From DATLYH01 sp035575035 (GTDB taxonomy: Bacteria > Planctomycetota > Planctomycetia > Gemmatales > Gemmataceae), in NCBI GenBank assembly GCA_035575035.1, contig DATLYH010000059.1, forward strand, positions 1 to 25,715: a stretch of 25,715 nucleotides of DNA. Direction: 5' to 3'. The notes under the pieces are model-generated. The model ran no database searches. It was not told the DNA's origin and worked only from the letters and a program-made list of their open reading frames with translations. Shown in pieces: positions 7,748 through 15,779 of the stretch. The translations under genes and the position numbers were made by a program. Position 1 is the stretch's first letter; each line of letters begins with the position of its first letter.

Positions 7748-9541
7748 TCACCCGCGGCGGAACTGACGTTCCAGCTCCTGACGGCTGAAGAGCAACGCCG
7801 TGGGTCGGCCGTGCGGGCAGTGGTGGGTATCGTCCGCCAGGCTGCGCTGGGCCACCAGGGCGGCGATCTCCTCCGGTGTCAGGCGATCCCCCGCCCGCAC
7901 CGCGCCGTGGCAGGCCATCAGGCTGAGCAGGTCGTTGAACAGCTGCTCCCGGCTCGGCACCCGCTCCTGCGAAACCAGATGATCAACCACGGCGCGGAGG
8001 ATCGCCCGCGGCGCGTGCCGGCTGAGAAGGGCTGGATAGCTGGTCAACAGGACGGTACCGCCGCCGAAGTCCTCCACCCCCAGGCCCAGCTCCGCCAGCG
8101 CCTCGCGGTGCTCCAGCGTGCGGGCGGCCTGCTCGGCCGTCAGATCAACCGGTTCAGGGATGAGCAGGTGCTGGACTTCGAGTGAACCCTCGCGGATGCG
8201 CCGCTTCAACTGTTCGAAGAGGATGCGCTCGTGCAAGGCGTGCTGGTCGATCACCAGCATCCCCTCGGCCGTCTCCACGACGAGATAAGTGTCATACAGC
8301 TGGATCGCCTTGAACGACCCGGCCGGCGGTAAATCGCCGTCCTCCAGAGGTGCCGTCGCTGCCGGCGCGGGAAAGGCCGGCTGTCCCGGTGCGGGGGCCG
8401 AGGGTGGCTCGACCGGCACGCTATCGTTTCCCGCCGGGGAGGGAGACGCGGCTGGCAGGGAGGGAACCGGCGGCAGCCAGGGCTCGGCCGTCGTCGGTGG
8501 AGGCTGCGCCGGCGAGGCGGACGATGTCGGCGGCTGGAGGCGGACGGTCAGGTTCGCGGCGCGGAGGCGTTCGCGGATCGTGGCCAGGACCAGATGGTAC
8601 AATCCCTGGCCGTCGCGGAAGCGGACCTCAGCCTTGGTCGGGTGGACATTGACATCGACCTGATCGGGCGGCAGCTCCAGGAAGAGGAAGGCGACAGCGT
8701 AGCGGCCGGTCATCAGCAGGCCGCGGTAGGCCTCTTGCAGGGCATGGCCCAGGCTGCGGTCGCGGACCCAGCGGCCATTGACGAACAGGTACTGCATTTT
8801 GGCGTTGCCGCGCTCGCAGGAGGGGTCGGCGATGTAGCCGTGCAGCGTGATCGGTCCTTGTTGCGCGTCGATGCGGTACAGTCGGTCGCGCACCTCGCCG
8901 CCGAAGAACAGGCCGATGCGATCGAGGAGCGAGGCCGACGCCGGCACTTCGTAGACCAGTCTGTCATTGTGCCGCAGCGTCAGGTGAAGCGTCGGCTGGG
9001 CCAGGGCCAGGCGGGTGATCGCCTCGGCGATATGACCCATCTCGGTGGCGGCAGTGCGCAGGAACTTGCGCCGCACCGGCGTGTTGTAGAACAGATGGCG
9101 GACCTCGACGCGCGTGCCGACGGCGCCGTTCCAGGTCCGCACCGGCGAGAGTTGGCCGCCGTGACAGGTAATTTCGGCGCCGCAGGACCGGCCCGGCGTG
9201 CGGGACTGGAGCCGTACCTGGGCCACGCCGCCGATCGACGCCAGCGCCTCGCCGCGGAAGCCAAGCGTCCGGATGCAGAAGAGGTCGTCGGCGTTGGTCA
9301 ATTTACTGGTGGCGTGGCTGGCGAAGGCCAGCGGCAGGTCGTCCGGCTCGATGCCGCAGCCATTGTCCACCACGCGGATCAGCTCGATGCCGCCCTGCTC
9401 GACCGCGACGTCGATCCGGCTGCTGCCGGCGTCCACGGAATTCTCCAGCAGCTCCTTGACGACGGAACCGGGACGCTCGATCACCTCGCCGGCGGCGATC
9501 TTGGTGACGACCGAAGGAGGGAGTTGATGGATACGCGGCAT
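7748..9541 (-). CDS. mutL: DNA mismatch repair protein MutL (endonuclease type)
   Basis: The product is 597 aa, a normal length. The N-terminal GHKL ATPase has the catalytic Glu and metal-binding Asn (E33, N34 in ELLENSVDAG), DNGCGI (59-64), ATSK (77-80) and GFRGEAL (94-100). A Pro/Ala-rich linker spans about 335-407. The C-terminal dimerisation domain starts near 408 and carries the nicking-endonuclease signature DQHALHERILFE (from 432), with ACHGAVRA (543-550) and CPHGRP (575-580). It should therefore be a latent endonuclease that makes strand breaks during mismatch repair, as in bacteria without MutH. No mutS is in the window. The first 34 codons are duplicated 1007 bp upstream (10448-10548). 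The stretch in front of the intact ATG shows no clear ribosome binding site, whereas the displaced copy has GGAG nearby. Confidence 0.98.
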   Translation of the reverse strand: MPRIHQLPPSVVTKIAAGEVIERPGSVVKELLENSVDAGSSRIDVAVEQGGIELIRVVDNGCGIEPDDLPLAFASHATSKLTNADDLFCIRTLGFRGEALASIGGVAQVRLQSRTPGRSCGAEITCHGGQLSPVRTWNGAVGTRVEVRHLFYNTPVRRKFLRTAATEMGHIAEAITRLALAQPTLHLTLRHNDRLVYEVPASASLLDRIGLFFGGEVRDRLYRIDAQQGPITLHGYIADPSCERGNAKMQYLFVNGRWVRDRSLGHALQEAYRGLLMTGRYAVAFLFLELPPDQVDVNVHPTKAEVRFRDGQGLYHLVLATIRERLRAANLTVRLQPPTSSASPAQPPPTTAEPWLPPVPSLPAASPSPAGNDSVPVEPPSAPAPGQPAFPAPAATAPLEDGDLPPAGSFKAIQLYDTYLVVETAEGMLVIDQHALHERILFEQLKRRIREGSLEVQHLLIPEPVDLTAEQAARTLEHREALAELGLGVEDFGGGTVLLTSYPALLSRHAPRAILRAVVDHLVSQERVPSREQLFNDLLSLMACHGAVRAGDRLTPEEIAALVAQRSLADDTHHCPHGRPTALLFSRQELERQFRRG

Positions 9542-9639
9542 GAAGGTTGATCAACAGTTCTTGAAACTCAGAAGACGGTTGCGTGACAGGTCCGTCCCCG
9601 TCCGGCTGCCCCACGGCTGATTCGACCGGCCGGGGGCCC

Positions 9640-10371
9640 TCAAACCATCGGTGGTGACTCCAGTGGCCCTTTGAGCGGGGCCGGAAACTGCTCCCAAGCC
9701 GTTTGGTAGGTGGCCTCCAGCGGACATGGCACATACCGATCCGCCGTGAGAAAGACCGGCATATCGGGCAAAGGATCGCCCACCGCGACCGGTTCGACGT
9801 AAGCGACTATCTCGACGCTGGCCGCATAGGCTGCCACGGTCAGCGGCTTGTCGGGCGGCAGCTCGAACGGCTCGTCACGCAGGCGGTCCCAGATGACCTT
9901 GTGAATCCCCTGGGGGTCGCGAGGGCTCGGGGGAAACAGGTCCACAATCAGCAGATGCACCCCGGCCTGCAAGAGTTCGACCGCCTTGCGGGCAAAGGCA
10001 CGGATGGCATGGCGGCTGTCCTTATTACCCGGTGAGACGATCTCAATGACCGCCACCACATCGCCGTCGGGGTGGCGGACGGTGATGCGATTCGCTTTCC
10101 GCGCGTAGCCCGCTGCTTCGGAGCGGGTCACAATCCGGGCCTTCGGCGGCTGGAGATCGACGGCCACGCCTCCGAGCGCTGTGCCAGCCGGCGGGGTCAG
10201 TGCGAGGGTGACGACATCTGGCTCAGGGCCGCTTGCCCTTTGCTCGACCATGGCAAAATAACCGGGGGGCAGTCGGCCCGCGTTGAGCGCGTTGCGGATG
10301 GCAATCGTCCAACTTTGGTGGAAATCATGGAACCGGTTGGGGCCGACACGGGTCCAGTCATGGATCGGCAT
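9640..10371 (-). CDS. DUF4058 family protein
   Basis: The product is 243 aa, starting MPIHDWTRVGPNRFHDFHQSW, the typical N terminus of planctomycete DUF4058 proteins as I recall it. The core VVAVIEIVSPGNKD ... FARKAVELL ... LLIVDLFPP resembles the E-(I/V)-x-SPxNK pattern of this PD-(D/E)XK-like/Uma2-like group; nuclease activity is not established. ATG 10371 is preceded at 7 nt by GGAGGAG (complement of 10378-10384), which makes it the preferred start. The frame stays open upstream for 59 more codons, the first 34 of which are a copy of the MutL N terminus, so a longer fusion (to 10548) is formally possible. It lies 98 bp upstream of mutL on the same strand. The function is unknown. Confidence 0.82.
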   Translation of the reverse strand: MPIHDWTRVGPNRFHDFHQSWTIAIRNALNAGRLPPGYFAMVEQRASGPEPDVVTLALTPPAGTALGGVAVDLQPPKARIVTRSEAAGYARKANRITVRHPDGDVVAVIEIVSPGNKDSRHAIRAFARKAVELLQAGVHLLIVDLFPPSPRDPQGIHKVIWDRLRDEPFELPPDKPLTVAAYAASVEIVAYVEPVAVGDPLPDMPVFLTADRYVPCPLEATYQTAWEQFPAPLKGPLESPPMV

Positions 10372-10447
10372 AACGAACTCCTCCACGGGGTTCGGACGAG
10401 AGTGGCCGGGGCTTCGAGGACTCAACCCCAGCCACCCGCCGTCGGCG

Positions 10448-10548
10448 TTTTCCAGGAGTTCCTTGACGACGGAACCGGGGCGCTCGATCACCTCGCCGGC
10501 GGCGATCTTGGTGACGACCGAAGGAGGGAGTTGATGGATACGAGCCAT
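10448..10548 (-). pseudogene. Duplicated 5' end of mutL (codons 1-34)
   Basis: These 101 bp match the mutL 5' end at 9441-9541 at 95 of 101 positions and keep the frame. The translated pieces differ only at residue 2 (Ala for Pro), and at residue 35 just after the copied block (Ala for Ser). The internal changes (CGT/CGC, GAG/GAA, CTG/CTC, AAT/AAC) are synonymous. A ribosome binding site (GGAG close to the ATG) remains in front. The sequence then departs from mutL and runs in frame into the DUF4058 gene. It could be the original mutL start, cut off by a rearrangement. Confidence 0.9.
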
Positions 10549-10608
10549 ATCTCCACGGCGGCGAAGCCAGTTTGATGGCCCCGGTCAGCTTCATCCGTTA
10601 GCTTGCCC

Positions 10609-10857
10609 CTATTCGCCGGCTAAGAAAAGTTTGCGCGGGCTGCGCTTGGATTTTGCCACCAATTCCTGGAATTTCGGGTTGGATGCCAACAATTCGTCCA
10701 TCAGGGTATCATCTTCCTGGGTATCGAGCGGCTGAATCGCCAGCAAGCGCTGGTCGGGCATTTCCACGACGATCGTTTGGCCCGATTCGGCGCACTCAGT
10801 CAGTGTCTTCCTCAAGTCGGCTTCCAGGCGGCTCAATGGGATGGTCTTGATGGGCAT
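10609..10857 (-). CDS. Antitoxin of a type II toxin-antitoxin pair (Phd/YefM-like)
   Basis: The product is 82 aa. The N-terminal half (TIPLSRLEADLRKTLTECAE then GQTIVVEMPDQRLLAIQPL) has the length and beta-alpha pattern of Phd/YefM-type antitoxins that bind DNA as dimers. The acidic and then Lys/Arg-rich C terminus (TLMDELLASNPKFQELVAKSKRS) would wrap the toxin. ATG 10857 has AGGAG 5 nt upstream. The gene starts inside the toxin gene (62-nt overlap), so its translation is probably coupled to that of the toxin. Assignment depends on the neighbour, because antitoxin sequences are weakly conserved. Confidence 0.75.
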   Translation of the reverse strand: MPIKTIPLSRLEADLRKTLTECAESGQTIVVEMPDQRLLAIQPLDTQEDDTLMDELLASNPKFQELVAKSKRSPRKLFLAGE

Positions 10858-11140
10858 GGAACTCCTCTCCTTCCACGATCAGTTTGTTGCCTACCTTTCG
10901 GCCCACGAGGAGCACGACAACTTCACCTTCATCGGCATTATACAGGACGCGCAAGTCGCCCACCCGCAATTCGAAGTCAGCGAAAAGATTGGGGCGCAAT
11001 CGCTTGATAGCTTTGGTCGGTTTCGTGGGCTCGTGCTCCAGGCGGGACCGAATAGCCGCTTCCAAGATCCGCTGCTCACGTGCCGGTAACGAGCGGAATT
11101 GCCTGTCAGCGTCCTCCGTGATGGTGATCTTGTAAGGCAT
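10796..11140 (-). CDS. RelE/ParE-family toxin
   Basis: The product is 114 aa. The sequence YKITITEDADRQFRSLPARE ... IRSRLEHEPTKPTKAIKRLRPN ... FELRVGDLRVLYNADEGEVVVLLVGRKVGNKLIV follows the RelE fold through to the usual GRKxGNKL strand. This family cleaves mRNA on ribosomes or poisons gyrase; which applies cannot be read from the sequence. The toxin is the first gene of the pair, the reverse of the common antitoxin-first order and like higBA. An extra C-terminal tail (about 24 aa, acidic) is encoded in the overlap with the antitoxin start. AGGA lies about 10-12 nt before ATG 11140. Confidence 0.85.
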   Translation of the reverse strand: MPYKITITEDADRQFRSLPAREQRILEAAIRSRLEHEPTKPTKAIKRLRPNLFADFELRVGDLRVLYNADEGEVVVLLVGRKVGNKLIVEGEEFHAHQDHPIEPPGSRLEEDTD

Positions 11141-11188
11141 GCCGCACTTTCCTGGTCAATCCAGGGCCCAGTTGGTCCGGCCGGACCC

Positions 11189-11551
11189 TTACTTCCAGAA
11201 CTGCCACCAGCGCTTGGGCCGGACCGGGCCGCCTTCAGCCTGCCCTGTGCCGGTTCGCCGGGCCGCCTCCTGCATTGTTATCATCAAGGCGTTGGCAAAT
11301 CCCAAATGGTCTAAGAACTGGCCCTTGATTGACCATGCCTCCTGCGACGCTGGGTTGCGCCGCAAGACAAGGTTGATGATGGTCAAACCCCGGCGACACG
11401 CCCCCAGCGCGAACGCATCGCGTGCCATCTCGAGCAGCTCAGCCTCCGACCGCGCCTGCTCTTCGGCGCTCAAGACCTCCGCAAGAAGGGTCCCACATTC
11501 AGGGCACGGCTGGTCCTCGCTGCCCATCTGGTGGCCACAATGCAAACACAT
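11189..11551 (-). CDS. Zinc-ribbon / helical-repeat protein, C-terminal part (frameshifted)
   Basis: The part is 120 aa. It opens with a zinc ribbon (MCLHCG ... PCPECG; Cys 2, 5, 16, 19) followed by a helical stretch (about 34-97: ELLEMARDAFALGACRRGLT, then INLVLRRNPASQEAWSIKG) like a TPR pair, and it ends in a basic/aromatic tail KRWWQFWK. Its ATG immediately follows a run of eight G on the minus strand. Removing one G would fuse it in frame with the upstream 76-aa product. I read it as the second half of one gene of about 179 codons. Independent initiation from the G-rich leader is the alternative. The function is unknown. Confidence 0.65.
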   Translation of the reverse strand: MCLHCGHQMGSEDQPCPECGTLLAEVLSAEEQARSEAELLEMARDAFALGACRRGLTIINLVLRRNPASQEAWSIKGQFLDHLGFANALMITMQEAARRTGTGQAEGGPVRPKRWWQFWK

Positions 11552-11729
11552 CCCCCCCCTCGGGAGTCAACAGGGGCCCAATTGGTGACACGACCAGGGT
11601 CCGCTCGCCGCAACCCGGACACTTCCAAGAGACAGCGAACATATTCTCGCGGTCTGGCGCGAAGGGACCCACGCCGTCGCACTGGCAGTCTCGTTTGCAC
11701 TGTTGGCAGTAATGAGGCTTGTCGGACAT
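11499..11729 (-). CDS. Zinc-ribbon protein, N-terminal part (frameshifted)
   Basis: The part is 76 aa. Cys pairs at 8/11 (YCQQC), 15/17 (CQC) and 37/40 (KCPGCG) indicate one or two zinc-binding knuckles. The sequence then reads SPIGPLLTPEGG up to the eight-G run (complement of 11552-11559). After the run the frame degrades into DVFALWPPDGQRGPAVP and stops. With one G fewer it would read on as GG-MCLHCGHQMG, giving a continuous three-ribbon protein spanning 11189-11729. It starts 21 bp after the stop of the response regulator gene and could be in its operon. No clear ribosome binding site is seen. Confidence 0.6.
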   Translation of the reverse strand: MSDKPHYCQQCKRDCQCDGVGPFAPDRENMFAVSWKCPGCGERTLVVSPIGPLLTPEGGDVFALWPPDGQRGPAVP

Positions 11730-11750
11730 AGCAAGCGGCCGAAGGATCGA

Positions 11751-13274
<1,524 letters not shown>

Positions 13275-13290
13275 CGGGGGTACACAGGGG

Positions 13291-13348
13291 GATAACACCG
13301 GGAGGCGTCCATGTTTTGTGATAACACCAGGAGGTGTCCACGTTTTAT
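13291..13348. promoter_or_regulatory. Tandem 29-bp repeat, candidate operator of the response regulator
   Basis: Two adjacent copies (13291-13319 and 13320-13348) share GATAACACC-n-GGAGG-n-GTCCA-n-GTTTT. They differ at 4 of 29 positions, all transitions. Copy 2 contains the inverted repeat ACACC-AGGA-GGTGT (13324-13337); copy 1 has it with one mismatch. The pair lies 17 bp upstream of ATG 13274. An AT-rich TAAAAT (complement of 13351-13356) just beyond could be a -10 element. Two palindromic sites of 29-bp period fit a dimeric regulator, possibly the Fis-type protein itself. Confidence 0.6.
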
Positions 13349-13365
13349 GTATTTTACCGGAGCCA

Positions 13366-13413
13366 TCGCTCCCGGCCTAGGCCGGGGGCGAGACCGGGAG
13401 CGCGGGCGTCTCG
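13366..13413. repeat. 26-bp near-perfect palindrome and adjoining hairpin
   Basis: TCGCTCCCGGCC at 13366 is mirrored through a TA centre to 13391, and 24 of 26 positions are symmetric. The inner 16 bp (CCCGGCCTAGGCCGGG, 13371-13386) are perfect. Directly after, CGAGAC (13389-13394) pairs with GTCTCG (13408-13413). The block lies between two divergent genes, where terminators are not needed, so a protein-binding site or a leader structure of the HD-GYP transcript is more likely. The remaining sequence to 13515 shows nothing else clear. Confidence 0.6.
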
Positions 13414-13515
13414 TTAAAGTCGCTGCCGTCGGCCCACCGATGCTACCAGAAGCCCCTCGCTGTCGGCCGGGGGACAGGGGAAGCTGCCGACGTTCGGGAA
13501 AACGGGGAATCGGGG

Positions 13516-14937
13516 ATGAGCGACACCCAGGTGCTGTTGGGCCGGATCGCTGCCTTGCGGCAGCGGCTCGAAGAGGCCCGGGCCGAGAGTCCGCGCCCTG
13601 GCGCCGGCGAATCGCTCCCCTCTCTGGAGCGGCGAGTGGCCCGGGGGGCGGAGGACAACGCCCTGCTTGACGCTACTCTTCGGCAGCTGCCCGACACCGC
13701 CGCCCCAGGCGAGGACCAGGTCCTGCCGACCCGGTTGACCGCCCGCGCCCGCCGTATCCTCGAGCAGGGACGGGAGCTGCTCGGCCGGCTGCGCACTCTG
13801 GGCGAGGCGATCGACCTGGCCGGGGCTGTCGGCGCCGAGGATCCGCTGCTGCGAATGTACCGGGAAGCCGCGGCCATGACCGACACCACCCTGCGCATGT
13901 TGCAGGCGCTGCCGGATGCTCCCAGTGTCCAACTCCGGCTATGCGAGGGACTGGAGGCTATTCTCCGTGTCATTGACCAGCGCCTGGCCATGCTCGCCAT
14001 CCTGACGGACCAACGGCGGCGCGAGGCCGACCAGGTGGAGCAGCTGGCCGAGTTGCTGGCTGCCCTGGCCGAGGGGAAAAACCCGGACGTCAAGTCGTTC
14101 GTCGTCCTGGCCGAGGCAGTGCTGGCCGCGGCGCAGCAGGGGGCGCCGCTCCGCTTCGTCCACGGTGAGCCGAGTTGGCCGGCGCGCTTCGTGGCCTGCC
14201 ACAGTTTGAATGTGGCCCAGGTGGTGGCCCGGGTTGTCCGCCACGATGCCGAGCTGCGCGTCCGGCCGTTGGAGCCGGTGCTGGCTGCCCTGGTCCACGA
14301 TGTCGGCATGCTGCGCGTCCCGGCGGACGTGCTGGCCAGCCCGGGACCGCTGAACATGGAAGAACGGCGGGCGGTGGAGAAACACTGCCGGATCGGCGGC
14401 GACCTGGCGGCCCGGCTGCTGCCGACCGGCGCCTGGCTGGCAGAGGCGGCCGCCGGCCACCACGAGCGGCTCGACGGCACCGGCTATCCTCATGGGCTGC
14501 GCGAGCTACAGATCCCGGCGCTGACCCGGTTGCTGGCGGTCTGTGATGTTTATGCCGCCCTGTGCGCGCCGCGGCCTTACCGTCCCGCCCGCGAGAGCCG
14601 CACCGCTCTGACCGACACGCTGCTTTTGGCCGAGCAGGGGGCGCTGGACCGCTACCATGCGGAGCACCTGCTGCAGCTGTCGTTCTACCCGACCGGCACG
14701 GTGGTGGAGCTGGCGGAGGGGACGGTCGCCATTGTCCTGGCCACGCACCCGACGTACCGCGATCTGAGCGTCCCGGCCCGGCCGGTGCTGGCCCTGCTGA
14801 CCGACCCGCAGGGCCGGCCGCTGCCGCTGCCCCGCTATGTGGACCTGGCCCAGTGCGATGGCCTCAGCATTGTCCGCACTCTGGCGCCCGAGGAGCGGCG
14901 GCAGGTGCTGGGGGGGCGGTATCCGGAGTTTGTGTGA
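13516..14937 (+). CDS. HD-GYP domain protein (probable cyclic-di-GMP phosphodiesterase)
   Basis: The product is 473 aa. The C-terminal half is an HD-GYP domain: the ACHSLNVAQ helix with the first His, HD at 261-262 (LVHDVGML), HHE at 315-317 and DGTGYPHGL with GYP at 323-325. These are the metal and cyclic-nucleotide residues of phosphodiesterases that open c-di-GMP. The N-terminal 200 residues are helical, match nothing I recognise, and may be a sensory or dimerisation part. No receiver domain or membrane segment is present. The start ATGAGCGAC at 13516 follows a G-rich stretch (GGGGAATCGGGG), a weak ribosome binding site. It is divergent from the NtrC-type regulator and 16 bp upstream of the CPBP protease gene, probably co-transcribed with it. 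Confidence 0.9.
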   Translation: MSDTQVLLGRIAALRQRLEEARAESPRPGAGESLPSLERRVARGAEDNALLDATLRQLPDTAAPGEDQVLPTRLTARARRILEQGRELLGRLRTLGEAIDLAGAVGAEDPLLRMYREAAAMTDTTLRMLQALPDAPSVQLRLCEGLEAILRVIDQRLAMLAILTDQRRREADQVEQLAELLAALAEGKNPDVKSFVVLAEAVLAAAQQGAPLRFVHGEPSWPARFVACHSLNVAQVVARVVRHDAELRVRPLEPVLAALVHDVGMLRVPADVLASPGPLNMEERRAVEKHCRIGGDLAARLLPTGAWLAEAAAGHHERLDGTGYPHGLRELQIPALTRLLAVCDVYAALCAPRPYRPARESRTALTDTLLLAEQGALDRYHAEHLLQLSFYPTGTVVELAEGTVAIVLATHPTYRDLSVPARPVLALLTDPQGRPLPLPRYVDLAQCDGLSIVRTLAPEERRQVLGGRYPEFV

Positions 14938-14953
14938 GCGGGCAGGGAGGTCC

Positions 14954-15667
14954 ATGCGCCACCACGGTTACCTTGGGGCGACGCGGCATCCCTGGCCGTG
15001 CTTTTTGTTCGTGCTGCCGCTACTGGTGGCCTACGAGGCGGGGGTGTTGTGGTTGGGGGGTACGCAGCCGGACGCCCTCCGCAACGGGGCCGACGCCTGG
15101 CTGCGTTGGGGCCTGGAGACGTTCGGTCTCAGCCAACTCTACTGGACCCCTGGGCTGGTCGCGCTATTGTTTTTGAGCTGGAGCTGGCTGCGGTTCCGCG
15201 ATCGGCCTGATGACCTGCTCGGCGTGCTGACCGGCATGGCGGTTGAGAGCGTGGCCTTCGCCGTGGGCCTGTGGGGGCTGAGCCGAGCGATGGAGCCGCT
15301 GCTCAACCAACTGGCCGTCGCCGGCCCGGGCGACGAGTTGATCGGGCGGACGGTCACCTTCCTGGGGGCGGGCATCTACGAGGAGGTGCTGTTCCGGCTG
15401 CTGCTCTTCTCCGGGCTGGCCCGGCTGCTTCGCCACGTGGAACTGCCGGGGCCGCTGGCCGTCGGGCTGGCCGCGGTGGCGTCGGCGGCATTGTTCGCCG
15501 CGGCCCACCACGTCGGCCCGTATGGCGAGACTTTTCAGGGGGGCGTTTTCCTGTTCCGTATGGCCGCCGGGATGTACTTCGCGGCGTTGTTCCGGCTGCG
15601 CGGCTTCGGCATCGCTGCCGGCGCCCATGCCTGTTATGACGTGCTCGTCGGAGCCCTTGTTAGCTAG
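14954..15667 (+). CDS. CPBP-family intramembrane metalloprotease
   Basis: The product is 237 aa from ATG 14954, which has GGGAGG 5-6 nt upstream; the frame is open further left, but that part overlaps the HD-GYP gene. It has several hydrophobic helices and the three CPBP/Abi motifs: EExxxR (E143, E144, R148 in EEVLFR), FxxxH (F181, H185 in FAAAHH) and HxxxD (H225 to D229, HACYD). These form the metal site of the Rce1-like intramembrane proteases. Members process prenylated or other membrane substrates, or act in bacteriocin immunity; the substrate here is unknown. It starts 16 bp after the HD-GYP gene. Confidence 0.9.
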   Translation: MRHHGYLGATRHPWPCFLFVLPLLVAYEAGVLWLGGTQPDALRNGADAWLRWGLETFGLSQLYWTPGLVALLFLSWSWLRFRDRPDDLLGVLTGMAVESVAFAVGLWGLSRAMEPLLNQLAVAGPGDELIGRTVTFLGAGIYEEVLFRLLLFSGLARLLRHVELPGPLAVGLAAVASAALFAAAHHVGPYGETFQGGVFLFRMAAGMYFAALFRLRGFGIAAGAHACYDVLVGALVS

Positions 15668-15684
15668 TGCGGGAGCAACTGAGG

Positions 15685-15753
15685 TGTTGGGGGAGGGGAC
15701 ACTTGGGGGGGCACACGCTTCGCGGACTCAGGGCGTGCCCCCCTCGACCAACA
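15685..15753. terminator. Bidirectional terminator-like hairpin between convergent genes
   Basis: GGGGGGCAC (15706-15714) pairs perfectly with GTGCCCCCC (15735-15743). Allowing a 2-nt bulge adds two more GC pairs. An outer TGTTGG (15685-15690) / CCAACA (15748-15753) pair brackets it. It sits in the 112-bp gap between the stop codons of the CPBP gene (+) and prs (-), the expected position. There is no T-tract on either side, so the mode of termination is uncertain. Confidence 0.6.
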
Positions 15754-15779
15754 GCTCCGCGCTGGTTTGAGCCGTCGGG

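Noticed and set aside
13291..13348. The tandem 29-bp repeat as sigma54 -24/-12 promoters
   Set aside because: The TGGACACC parts are not followed by TTGC at the required distance.
14837..14953. Longer N terminus for the CPBP protease
   Set aside because: It overlaps the HD-GYP gene in another frame and has no ribosome binding site; ATG 14954 has GGGAGG.
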